A stretch of DNA of 64,000 nt from the NCBI GenBank assembly GCA_902800305.1, contig CADCDP010000006.1, forward strand, positions 49,282-113,281. The letters are read 5' to 3'. The notes under the pieces were generated by a model. It saw nothing but the letters and a program-made list of their open reading frames with translations. It ran no database searches and had not been told where the DNA came from. The first letter of the stretch is position 1. Each line of letters starts with the position of its first letter. This DNA is from an uncultured Bacteroidales bacterium (GTDB taxonomy: Bacteria > Bacteroidota > Bacteroidia > Bacteroidales > Bacteroidaceae). Below, piece by piece: positions 18,240-25,937 of this stretch. Position numbers and translations under genes: made by a program.

Positions 18240-19559
18240 TTACATACCTATCGGAGGTAACCCGACCTCTTTTCGCCATTCGTTCACTCGCGACGCATCC
18301 AGCAGGGGACATAGCTTTCCGTTTCCATCCCTTTGTGTGCCGTATTTCTGCGGACGACCTTCACGCACATCGATGCGGTCTTTTGTGGTGGCGATGAGTG
18401 CCGGTTCTATCTCGCCTTGACGGGCGGCTTCCTCCAGTTGCGGCAGAAACTCTTTTATCTTGCTCAGGTCACTATGCTGAATCACCAGCCAGACGGCTTG
18501 AGCTGCAAAGTACCCCACTTTCGACCTGCGAGGGTAACCCGTTTCAGTCAAGATGCGGCTCACTCTTTCCAGATTCATCGTGTCCGTCTCCTGCGACTGT
18601 CTGGCCAGTTTCTCATTGCGTTCCACCTGTTTCGGGGCCTTACTGTATGCCAGAAACCAAAGCATACGGTCATAATTGTCACGTTGGATAATCCACTCCA
18701 AATCCTGTTTGAGATTCAGGTCGTACCCCCATTTGCGTTGACGCACCTCAAACGTGTCCTTCAGCTGTGGGAAAGAGCAGAGGGATGGCTCTTCGTAGAA
18801 ATCTGGCTCCAAAGCGACCCGATGCTTGAGATACGACAGTGCTGCCTCCTCATTGCCCACTGCCATCATCTTCATCGCCACTGCCGACAAGTAACTCGGC
18901 AGGATATAGCGGTCTTCCGTAAATGCCAAGTCATACATCTGCTTCGCCTCCGCATACAAACCGTCATTCCAAAGCGAATCGGCATGGAAAATTAGTGCCC
19001 AATAGTCTTCTTGTGAAGCTGGAGCCACATATTGGTCGCCTCCCTTGATTCTTCGTAGCGTAAATCCACGCAGATGTTCGAGTGTACCGCCCAATATCTC
19101 AACATGGTGCGGGTCGCTTACGTCCCAATGATACTTGCCGATAGTCGGAAACTTCTTCGACTCACATTGCAGCACATAGACATACCCTAGCGTCCGTCCA
19201 TCCCTCAGATAACGGTCGATGCAGATGAAACGCTGATTCTTCTTCGAAAACACCACATTGCGCCACACCTTATCCTCCGTCTGGCGCAAAGGAGTCTCAA
19301 AGAGAAACGTTCTAAACACCGACAACTCTCCGTCCTGACCGAATTCCGTATCAGGAAGTGTCGGCACATAGCCTCGACTGGCCAGCTGAAAAGTGACAGG
19401 GTCGGTTCCGTCCATCCATCGCAGGGAATCGACTTGGAAAGGTAGTTCCCTCTGGACGCTTGCCTCAAACCGCTGGGCTTCCGTCGTATTCTTCGTCTGA
19501 CAGCCCACCAGCAACCCCAGGAGCAAGGCCATCACTCCATATTCATATATAAACTTCAT
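18240..19559 (-). CDS. Lipoprotein with TPR-like region and C-terminal DUF6624-like domain
   Basis: The 439-aa product starts with a lipoprotein signal (MALLLGLLVGC). The middle (about 190-270) has TPR-like helices (WNDGLYAEAKQMYDLAF, VGNEEAALSYLKHRVALEP). The C-terminal 120 residues resemble DUF6624: an AVWLVIQHSD motif, LPQLEEAARQGEI, then the conserved DRIDVREGRPQKYGTQ. The biochemical role of DUF6624 is unknown to me. The gene converges on sbcC with a 52-nt gap, and the GNAT gene lies 45 nt upstream on the same strand. Confidence 0.7.
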   Translation of the reverse strand: MKFIYEYGVMALLLGLLVGCQTKNTTEAQRFEASVQRELPFQVDSLRWMDGTDPVTFQLASRGYVPTLPDTEFGQDGELSVFRTFLFETPLRQTEDKVWRNVVFSKKNQRFICIDRYLRDGRTLGYVYVLQCESKKFPTIGKYHWDVSDPHHVEILGGTLEHLRGFTLRRIKGGDQYVAPASQEDYWALIFHADSLWNDGLYAEAKQMYDLAFTEDRYILPSYLSAVAMKMMAVGNEEAALSYLKHRVALEPDFYEEPSLCSFPQLKDTFEVRQRKWGYDLNLKQDLEWIIQRDNYDRMLWFLAYSKAPKQVERNEKLARQSQETDTMNLERVSRILTETGYPRRSKVGYFAAQAVWLVIQHSDLSKIKEFLPQLEEAARQGEIEPALIATTKDRIDVREGRPQKYGTQRDGNGKLCPLLDASRVNEWRKEVGLPPIGM

Positions 19560-19604
19560 GCTTCAACATATATGGGTAATTATTCACTGTAATTGTCATT
19601 CACA

Positions 19605-20066
19605 TTACAATATCATTTCCATTCCCGTTTTCTGTACTTTCATGCCCATGCTCTTGTAAAAGCATAAAGCAGAATCGTTTCCCTCCCATACATTCAGTGT
19701 CAAATTATAGCAGCCTATCGACAGCGCATAATCACGCACATGCTCGTATAATGCCTTCCCGATGTGTTTGCCACGAACACGCTCATCCACGCAAATGTCG
19801 TCTATGTACAGCGTCTTGATGTCCTGCATCAATCGATGATTCTTTATTTCGACAATCTGGCAGAAAGCATGCCCCACCACCCTTCCGTCATCATAGATGA
19901 AGATGGGGGTGTTCTCATCGTCGATAATGGCTTCAAGTTGCCGTTCGTCATATTTGGGCGTGTTCCCCTTGAACAGGTCTGGACGGATGCCATGATGCAC
20001 CGCATCTGCTTGATACAGTAAGTCAATCAACCCTTTAATGTCTTTCTTGTTTGCTCTTCTAATCAT
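19605..20066 (-). CDS. GNAT family N-acetyltransferase
   Basis: The 153-aa single-domain acetyltransferase shows the GNAT acetyl-CoA pocket: a beta-4 segment (IKTLYIDDICVDERVRG), pyrophosphate loop RVRGKHIGKALYEHV, then YNLTLNVWEGNDSALCFYKSMG with the late Tyr. The substrate (amine or peptide) cannot be told. It may share a transcript with the downstream lipoprotein gene, 45 nt away. Confidence 0.85.
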   Translation of the reverse strand: MIRRANKKDIKGLIDLLYQADAVHHGIRPDLFKGNTPKYDERQLEAIIDDENTPIFIYDDGRVVGHAFCQIVEIKNHRLMQDIKTLYIDDICVDERVRGKHIGKALYEHVRDYALSIGCYNLTLNVWEGNDSALCFYKSMGMKVQKTGMEMIL

Positions 20067-20315
20067 TGTTTCACATTTTTTCTTTATAACAACTTCTTTA
20101 CCCCTTGCCGTTAAGCATTAAGGGGGATACAATCTTATTACGGGTTCAAAGGTACATAAAAATTTGAGATTTTTACGTCTGGTTGATAAAAAACTGTTTT
20201 TTATAGAGGAAATCTACCTAAAAAAGATGGTTCGTCTGCCAGTTGCCATTAAAAACTACTTATTAAAGATACGGATTTACCCCACACCACAATCGAGCCA
20301 ATGCCAAAACTTCCG

Positions 20316-20407
20316 ATGACTCTTCGTCGTTGAGTCTCGAGGGGCAACGACGTAGAGTCACGAGACTCAACGACGAAGAGTCATGCGGGGCAACGTCGTT
20401 GCCTATA
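20316..20407. repeat. Hairpin repeat, copy 1 (perfect 24-bp stem), before the Cas12-like gene
   Basis: The left arm 20316-20339 and right arm 20361-20384 are perfect reverse complements (24 bp, 21-nt loop; core GACTCTTCGTCGTTGAGTCT). A second hairpin GGCAACG/CGTTGCC follows at 20388-20403. An inverted, more degenerate copy lies at 57786-57876, before the Abi_2 gene. The rest of the 20067-20562 gap holds only the promoter below. Confidence 0.8.
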
Positions 20408-20499
20408 GGGAAAGTGTTGGCAAAATGGCCTTCCTTTTTGTAAAAAACGAACAGGAGAACATCCGAAATAGGGTGTCCAAACTTTCATTTTCCTTTTCA

Positions 20500-20534
20500 T
20501 TTGTTGGAAATGATGAGGAAATGATGTAACTTTG
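20500..20534 (+). promoter_or_regulatory. Promoter of the Cas12/TnpB-like gene
   Basis: TTTG (20500-20503, overlapping TTGG) and TAACTTTG (20527-20534) are spaced as Bacteroidetes -33/-7 boxes, 29 nt before the ATG at 20563. The effector therefore has its own promoter and is not the second gene of an IS200/IS605 transposon operon. Confidence 0.65.
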
Positions 20535-20562
20535 CGATTGAAATCTAAAACCTAAGAATAAG

Positions 20563-22170
20563 ATGGCACAAGAGACGTTCGTATTAGAGCTTCCTTTGAA
20601 GGTTGAGAAATGGCAAGCAGACATTCTCGACAAGCGATACGAATATCTTCGTCAAATATACAATTATGTACAAAAGAAACTCATTCGGCAATACAAGTAT
20701 TTTGAACAAATGAATGAGTTTAGGCAATGCACTACATATAGAGAGAAGAGGGAATTTTTCAGAAGCCACCCCTTTTATTACAATGAGGTGGTTGGTAGGA
20801 ATGGAGAACCCTTTGCCATCAAGTTCCCCTATTCCATGAGCGAAAGCAATGGGGCTAAATTGGATGGTTTCAATGGCTACATCTCCAAGTTGGGGAAATT
20901 GCCTGCTGGAGCAAACAAAACGTATGCGGATTTAGGTATTAACTCATTCATGCTTGAAAGACTTGCAAGCAACATGTGGTCAGCATGGAACAAGTTCCTC
21001 TATGACAGAGACGCTAAAAGAGTGGCATTTAAGAAATATGGTGAACTGAATACGTTTGGAAGCAGAAAGAAAAACAATATTAGTTTTATTGGGATGACAA
21101 TTCATCTTGATACTATGGAATTGGTTATCAAGACTAATGGTAGGACTGGACGATTTGCAGAATACATTACTTTGCCTATTGGAGCAGGGAAGCCATTGAC
21201 TGAATATGAGATGTACGCACTGAAAGGTGGCTTTGACAGCATTAAAATATTGAATGTGGTGAGAAGGCAGATACGTGGTAATAACAAGTACTATTTGCAG
21301 ATGACGATTGAAGGTGAAAAACCACAAAAGGGAAGAACTCTGGGAGTAGGATGTGTGGGCATCGATTTGGGCCCATCTACTATTGCTGTTTCGTCTCTTA
21401 AAAAAGTGTCCATTGACAAACTGGCTAATAAGTGTGATGACATACAAAGAGATTTGAATCGGGTTAGTAGGAAAATGGATAGAAGCAGAAGAGCCAATAA
21501 TCCGCAGAATTTCAACGAAGATGGGACTATCAAGCCCGTTTCTCGCAAAAACGGAGAACGTAGGGTGTGGAATGATTCCAAACGATACAGGAAACTTCGC
21601 GAAGAGCGGAGGGAATTGTTGCGCAAGCAGGCAGCCATTCGTAAGGTGCAACACATTGAGACAGCTAATGCCTTGCTACCATTAGGTGATACCTTCATCG
21701 TGGAGAACAACCCTATTAGTGGTTGGACACGAAAGAGCAAAGAGACAAAAATCAATAAGAAGGGTAAAATTCAAAGCAAAAAGAGATTCGGAAAGTCTGT
21801 GGCAAATCACGCACCTTCGATGTTTACGACCATATTGAAAAATAAGGTGGAATCGTTAGGAGGAGAATTCCGAAAAGTGGAGGTGAAAAATGCAGCAAGC
21901 AGGTTTGATTTCACCAATGGAGAATTCACGGAGCATGGATTAGGAGAGAGAGTGATAACCTTGTCAAATGGCGATATGCATCAGCGGGATTTGTTGGCAG
22001 CGTTTAACCTTCAACACCTCAATGCTGATGGTGATACAACGAAAGACTACGATGTTGCAACCATGCAGGAAGATTATCCGACCTTCTGCCGTTTGGAACG
22101 GGAGGAAATGGATTTATATTTGCAAGGGAAAAAGAAAAATGAGCGCACAACAATAGGCGCATTCAAATAA
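20563..22170 (+). CDS. TnpB/Cas12-like RNA-guided RuvC nuclease (candidate compact type V effector)
   Basis: The 535-aa protein belongs to the TnpB/Cas12 superfamily. The RuvC catalytic triad is intact: Asp268 in CVGIDLGPSTIAVSS (RuvC-I), Glu381 in TFIVENNPISGW (RuvC-II) and Asp476 in MHQRDLLAAFNLQ (RuvC-III). A basic bridge-like segment (about 295-360, MDRSRRANNP and KLREERRELLRKQ) lies between I and II. The four-cysteine zinc finger usual in TnpB is absent between Glu381 and Asp476 (ASRFDFTNGEF in its place). The N-terminal ~250 residues form an unassigned recognition/wedge-like region. A CRISPR array starts 186 nt behind the stop on the same strand. No tnpA, cas1 or cas2 accompanies it. 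The nuclease family is secure; function as a CRISPR effector is inferred from the array. The alternative is a domesticated TnpB beside an unrelated array. Confidence 0.8.
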   Translation: MAQETFVLELPLKVEKWQADILDKRYEYLRQIYNYVQKKLIRQYKYFEQMNEFRQCTTYREKREFFRSHPFYYNEVVGRNGEPFAIKFPYSMSESNGAKLDGFNGYISKLGKLPAGANKTYADLGINSFMLERLASNMWSAWNKFLYDRDAKRVAFKKYGELNTFGSRKKNNISFIGMTIHLDTMELVIKTNGRTGRFAEYITLPIGAGKPLTEYEMYALKGGFDSIKILNVVRRQIRGNNKYYLQMTIEGEKPQKGRTLGVGCVGIDLGPSTIAVSSLKKVSIDKLANKCDDIQRDLNRVSRKMDRSRRANNPQNFNEDGTIKPVSRKNGERRVWNDSKRYRKLREERRELLRKQAAIRKVQHIETANALLPLGDTFIVENNPISGWTRKSKETKINKKGKIQSKKRFGKSVANHAPSMFTTILKNKVESLGGEFRKVEVKNAASRFDFTNGEFTEHGLGERVITLSNGDMHQRDLLAAFNLQHLNADGDTTKDYDVATMQEDYPTFCRLEREEMDLYLQGKKKNERTTIGAFK

Positions 22171-22192
22171 AGATAATAAGGTATTGTAAAGC

Positions 22193-22356
22193 CTTGCAGT
22201 CGCTAATCGCTCGTCGGAGCGTTGGCTGCTAATATCAAATGGGAATCAGAAATGCAAAAATAACAGGTAGCGAATTCGTTCGTGAGAGTATAGCGCAAGT
22301 TCTGAAAGTACCAAATGGATGCCATCCTCTTGATGACTAATATGTTGTCAGGATAT
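22193..22356 (+). ncRNA. Structured region between nuclease gene and CRISPR array (candidate guide-scaffold/tracr-like RNA or leader)
   Basis: A nested hairpin lies just behind the stop codon: GCAGTC (22196-22201) pairs with GGCTGC (22224-22229), and inside it CGCTC (22208-22212) pairs with GAGCG (22217-22221). TnpB guide RNAs usually start at the 3' end of their gene, so the placement is right for an omega-RNA-like scaffold. I found no convincing anti-repeat to the CRISPR repeat; only CCATC at 22322-22326 could pair with its GATGG. The region may instead be just the array leader. Confidence 0.4.
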
Positions 22357-22655
22357 GTTGTGGTTAACCCCAATAATGATGGTAGATACAAGGGTAGTGG
22401 AATTCTCCTTGGCATAATACTTGTTGTGGTTAACCCCAATAATGATGGTAGATACAAGGGATGTTCGTGGCTATCGCCTCCTGCTTCGGTTGTGGTTAAC
22501 CCCAATAATGATGGTAGATACAAGTCCATGTCTCTTTCTATCTTTCTGTCCATGTTGTGGTTACCCCAAATAATGTTGGTAGATACAAGATGTTGTGAGC
22601 CTCAAAGGAGCGGAATGTGGTTGTGGTTAACCCCCAAAGTGATAAGTGCAAATGT
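22357..22655 (+). CRISPR. Small CRISPR array: five 36-nt repeats, four spacers
   Basis: Repeats start at 22357, 22423, 22489, 22554 and 22620. Copies 1-3 are identical over 36 nt, beginning GTTGTGGTTAACCCC and ending GGTAGATACAAG. Copy 4 has a few substitutions and copy 5 is strongly degenerate in its 3' half. Spacers are 22393-22422 (30 nt), 22459-22488 (30), 22525-22553 (29) and 22590-22619 (30), all different from each other. Decay of the last copies puts the leader end next to the nuclease gene, so transcription is probably on the plus strand. ORFs read through the array on either strand are artefacts of its period. Confidence 0.9.
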
Positions 22656-22724
22656 CGGTCCTCGATGTTGTCTTTGGATTGATTGAAACAAGTAAATCAA
22701 TGTTGAAAATAATATTTATAGAAT

Positions 22725-24128
22725 ATGAGAATAGATATACGAGATATTAATTTGAAAGAAAAGATAAAGGATTTCTCCCAATATCTTGCAACTACTGATA
22801 GAATCATTTTGTCTGCAAAATTTGGAGATGGGAAAACATACTTGCTGAATCAATTAAGGGAAGATGAAAGGCTGTGTGATGAATATAAATTCTTTACTAT
22901 ATACCCAGTCAATTATTCTGTTGCAAAAAATGAAGATGTATTTGAATACATAAAGCGTGATATTATTATACAATTGAAGAAGGAGAATCTGCTGGACAAG
23001 GTTGATTTTGATGCAGTGTTTGATTCTTTATTCGATTTTAATGATATTCAAATATTGGCTTCGTTTCTTTTGTCATTTGTACCAGGGGGAGAATTGTATG
23101 ATAAAATCTTTAAAAAAATTTGTGAAAAAAGAAAGGAATATAATGAGAAGAAACGTACAGCAGACAAATATTTAACTTCTTTTTCTCAGATAGAAGGCTG
23201 TGTTTATGAGAATGATGGATATACCACTTTGATAAAAAATGCTATTGGATGGATAAAAGAAGATCATTCGATGAGTGGTTTTGAATGGAAGAAGAAAAAG
23301 GCTGTTCTGATAATAGAAGATTTAGACCGTCTTGATCCAAAACATTTATTTCGTATTTTAAATGTTTTAAGTGCACATATTGACGACACTTCGACGCCAG
23401 ATGTTATTACCAATAAGTTTGGATTCAATAATATTGTTTTAGTGATGGATTATGAAACAACTAAACACATTTTTCACCATTTTTATGGTAGTGACGCTTG
23501 TTATGAAGGATATATGAGTAAGTTCTTGTCACGAGAGCCTTTCAGATATAGTATTCAACCCTTTATAGTTGTTGAGATAGAGCGAAAAATCTTTAGAATA
23601 TTAGGCGTTACTAATATATTTCATATCTTCTCCAAATTCAGAGAAAGACTATCACAATTGTCTATTAGGGAATTGAAGAAGCTAACATTGTTTGATACAC
23701 AAGACAGGATAAAAAGCCAAGAATATGAGTGCTATAACATGAAATTTTCTACTTCGTTGCCCCTTTTCCATCTTATTATTTATATGGTAGAATGCGGTAT
23801 GTCGTTGAAAGACATAGTTACAGATTTGAATACAAAAGTCTCTGTTGGGAAAAAAGAAGAGATGGGAAAAAGATATATTGAGTTTATGAGATTGATGTAT
23901 CCATTATACGCAATTCATGGGAAGGGGAGTCTTGAATATGTGGAGTATGGATTAGTACATTATTCTGTATCAGAGGAAAAAAACAATGGTGTTATCACAG
24001 ATGTTGTATTTCATCCAACGCTTACGTGGGGAAATCCTATTGTTAAGATGAACAATAGGAATATTGAAGATACAATAAGGTGGTGTTTGGAAAATTTCTC
24101 GTCAAGCATTAATCTTGCAGCACTATAA
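22725..24128 (+). CDS. KAP-family P-loop NTPase, probable defence protein
   Basis: The 467-aa protein has a Walker A loop (SAKFGDGKTYLL, residues 30-40, without the usual first glycine) and a Walker B with the KAP hallmark acidic pair (AVLIIEDLDRLDP, about 193-204). A hydrophobic insert (about 107-125, LASFLLSFVPGG) between them could be a membrane hairpin, as in many KAP proteins. A conserved region after Walker B (NNIVLVMDYETTKHIFHHFYG) also fits. KAP NTPases often occur in phage-defence islands; the effector arm here is not recognised. The gene is much more A/T-rich than its surroundings and starts 70 nt after the last CRISPR repeat, both signs of recent transfer. Confidence 0.75.
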   Translation: MRIDIRDINLKEKIKDFSQYLATTDRIILSAKFGDGKTYLLNQLREDERLCDEYKFFTIYPVNYSVAKNEDVFEYIKRDIIIQLKKENLLDKVDFDAVFDSLFDFNDIQILASFLLSFVPGGELYDKIFKKICEKRKEYNEKKRTADKYLTSFSQIEGCVYENDGYTTLIKNAIGWIKEDHSMSGFEWKKKKAVLIIEDLDRLDPKHLFRILNVLSAHIDDTSTPDVITNKFGFNNIVLVMDYETTKHIFHHFYGSDACYEGYMSKFLSREPFRYSIQPFIVVEIERKIFRILGVTNIFHIFSKFRERLSQLSIRELKKLTLFDTQDRIKSQEYECYNMKFSTSLPLFHLIIYMVECGMSLKDIVTDLNTKVSVGKKEEMGKRYIEFMRLMYPLYAIHGKGSLEYVEYGLVHYSVSEEKNNGVITDVVFHPTLTWGNPIVKMNNRNIEDTIRWCLENFSSSINLAAL

Positions 24129-24131
24129 TGC

Positions 24132-24280
24132 GTTTCACCGTTTCAGCGTTTCACTCGGGAAAAGAGGGGTTACACCTTCTTTAAATTTACTTATAACTAT
24201 ATAATAATAAAGTAGTTATATATAAATAAGGGAATTTGTACACCCCTCATTACTCTACTGAAACGCTGAAACGGTGAAAC
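24132..24280. repeat. Inverted-repeat element with perfect 22-bp arms
   Basis: The arms 24132-24153 (starting GTTTCACCGTTTCAGC) and 24259-24280 are exact reverse complements. A second inner pair, GAGGGGT and ACCCCTC, extends the fold around a very A/T-rich centre. It begins four bases after the KAP stop. It could be a MITE-like relic or a large bidirectional terminator. Confidence 0.75.
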
Positions 24281-24286
24281 ATTGTC

Positions 24287-24500
24287 TGACAAATGACAGA
24301 TGACAGTTTTTATTTGAGCCTCTGACGGGCGATAGTTCATCCAAGTTTCATCTATCTATGAAAGACTAAAAATATAATAGTATATATTTATTATAATTTT
24401 TAAATATACTATAGATATAAGCTCATAAAAGAACCTCATAAAAGAGGCAATCATCCCCCTCCCCCCCCCTCAAATATAAACTGTCATCTGTCATTTGTCA
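24287..24500. repeat. Second inverted-repeat element with perfect 23-bp arms
   Basis: 24287-24309 (TGACAAATGACAGATGACAG...) and 24478-24500 are exact reverse complements; allowing mismatches, the arms extend to about 32 bp. The interior is A/T-rich with a C8 tract and no gene. It lies six bases after the preceding element. Confidence 0.75.
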
Positions 24501-24617
24501 TACTCAAAACGTTCTGGATGCCTTGTGTACTGCCATCGAAAAAGAGCCCTCGTGTTTGTCACGGAAAAATTGACTCACCCGACGGTAAGAGGTGACGTCT
24601 CTTCTCATAGCGAGCCT

Positions 24618-24686
24618 AACGTAATTATGGTGACGAGCACAACGTAAATGCGACGCCGAGTATAAGGTAATTACGATAGTGACAAG
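24618..24686. repeat. 23-bp tandem repeat, three degenerate units, before mdh
   Basis: AACGTAATTATG (24618), AACGTAAATGCG (24641) and AAGGTAATTACG (24664) are exactly 23 nt apart. The same unit type and period occurs at 48199-48295 upstream of the carboxylesterase gene. Between 24500 and the mdh promoter nothing else was recognised; a 61-codon ORF at 24725-24910 overlaps the promoter and is not believed. Confidence 0.6.
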
Positions 24687-24877
24687 GAAAGATGGATGTG
24701 TAAAGGCAGGAATAGAGAGATTTCATGAAACGTCAATATCCATCTAAACGTCAATCTGTACAGTTCCTTGTCGTTAGCAAGGCAACAAAAACGGTGGTTT
24801 TAGGGTTGAAAAACGGATACTTTCATTTTTTCAAGAAAAAAGTTTTGAGTTTTGTTGTGTGTTACGTGAAAAATAGG

Positions 24878-24885
24878 TATCTTTG
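24878..24885 (+). promoter_or_regulatory. Promoter (-7 box) of mdh
   Basis: TATCTTTG followed by CATACATACA, 39 nt before the chosen mdh start at 24925. Confidence 0.65.
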
Positions 24886-24924
24886 CATACATACAATGTC
24901 CAACTTTTAAAAAGTAATACAATT

Positions 24925-25923
24925 ATGGGATTTTTAACTAATGACAAACTTGTGATTGTGGGTGCCGGTGGTGCTATCGGCTCTACGATGGTTCAGCTGG
25001 CTCTGACCATGAAACTGACTCCAAATGTGTGTCTGTATGACGTGTATGCTCCAGGTATGGAGGGTGTGATGGAAGAAATGTTCCATTGCGGCTATGATGG
25101 CGTGAACTTAACGGCTACCACCGACGTGGCTGAGGCGTTCAAGGATGCCAAGTACATCATCTCTTCGGGTGGTGCTCCACGTAAGGCTGGCATGACTCGC
25201 GAAGACCTCCTTGCTGGCAACTGCAAGATTGCTGAGGAACTGGGTCAGAACATCAAGACTTACTGCCCCGATGTGAAGCACGTGACGGTCATCTTCAACC
25301 CTGCCGACTTGACAGGTTTGGTGACGTTGCTTTACTCAGGTTTGAAGCCAGGTCAGGTGACCACGCTTGCTGCCCTCGATTCCACTCGTCTGCAGTCAGC
25401 TCTTGCCAAGAAGTTTGGCGTGAAGCAGTATGAGGTGACAGGTTGCGCCACATTCGGCGGTCACGGCGAGCAGATGGCTGTGTTTGGCAGTGCTGTGAAG
25501 GTGGCTGGCAAGCCTCTCAACGAACTCATTGGCACTCCTGCACTTCCCGAAGAGGAATGGGAGCAGCTGAAGGTGGCTGTGACGAAGGGTGGTGCGAAGA
25601 TTATCGAGCTTCGTGGACGTTCTTCATGGCAAAGCCCAGCATACTGCTCTGTTGAAATGATTCGTTCGGTGATGGGTGGCGAGAAGTTCCGTTGGCCAGC
25701 TGGCACGTACGTTTCCAACGAGAAGTACAACCACATCATGATGGCGATGGACACCACGCTCGACACGAACGGCTGCACCTACAAGATGCCTACTGGCACT
25801 CCTGAAGAAATGGCGAAGCTGGACGCTTCTTACGAGCACCTCTGCAAGATGCGTGACGAACTCGTGACGCTGGGCATCGTTCCTCCTATCTCTGAGTGGA
25901 ACAAGATAAATCCAAACTTGTAA
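24925..25923 (+). CDS. mdh: Malate dehydrogenase
   Basis: The start at 24925 is chosen because an upstream in-frame TTG (24883) lies inside the promoter. The 332-aa NAD-dependent enzyme interconverts malate and oxaloacetate. It has a Rossmann nucleotide loop (VIVGAGGAIGSTMVQLAL), a substrate-loop arginine (GGAPRKAGMTREDLL), conserved NPAD and the catalytic His in FGGHGEQMAVFG. The sequence type is the Bacteroidetes form, somewhat longer than LDH-like MDH. The gene stands alone between repeat-rich gaps. Confidence 0.9.
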   Translation: MGFLTNDKLVIVGAGGAIGSTMVQLALTMKLTPNVCLYDVYAPGMEGVMEEMFHCGYDGVNLTATTDVAEAFKDAKYIISSGGAPRKAGMTREDLLAGNCKIAEELGQNIKTYCPDVKHVTVIFNPADLTGLVTLLYSGLKPGQVTTLAALDSTRLQSALAKKFGVKQYEVTGCATFGGHGEQMAVFGSAVKVAGKPLNELIGTPALPEEEWEQLKVAVTKGGAKIIELRGRSSWQSPAYCSVEMIRSVMGGEKFRWPAGTYVSNEKYNHIMMAMDTTLDTNGCTYKMPTGTPEEMAKLDASYEHLCKMRDELVTLGIVPPISEWNKINPNL

Positions 25924-25937
25924 CTATCGGAGTGAAT

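Noticed and set aside
20563..22170. Reading the nuclease as an ordinary IS200/IS605 TnpB
   Set aside because: No tnpA or transposon end was found, it has its own promoter, and an array follows; kept only as the fallback explanation.
22203..22686. ORFs of 116-123 codons across the CRISPR array on both strands, with repeated LYLPSLLGLTTT or VVVNPNNDGRYK peptides
   Set aside because: They are translations of the 36-nt repeats and spacers; the peptide repeats follow the array period exactly.
24725..24910. 61-codon ORF before mdh
   Set aside because: Its 3' end covers the mdh promoter and the peptide shows no family features.
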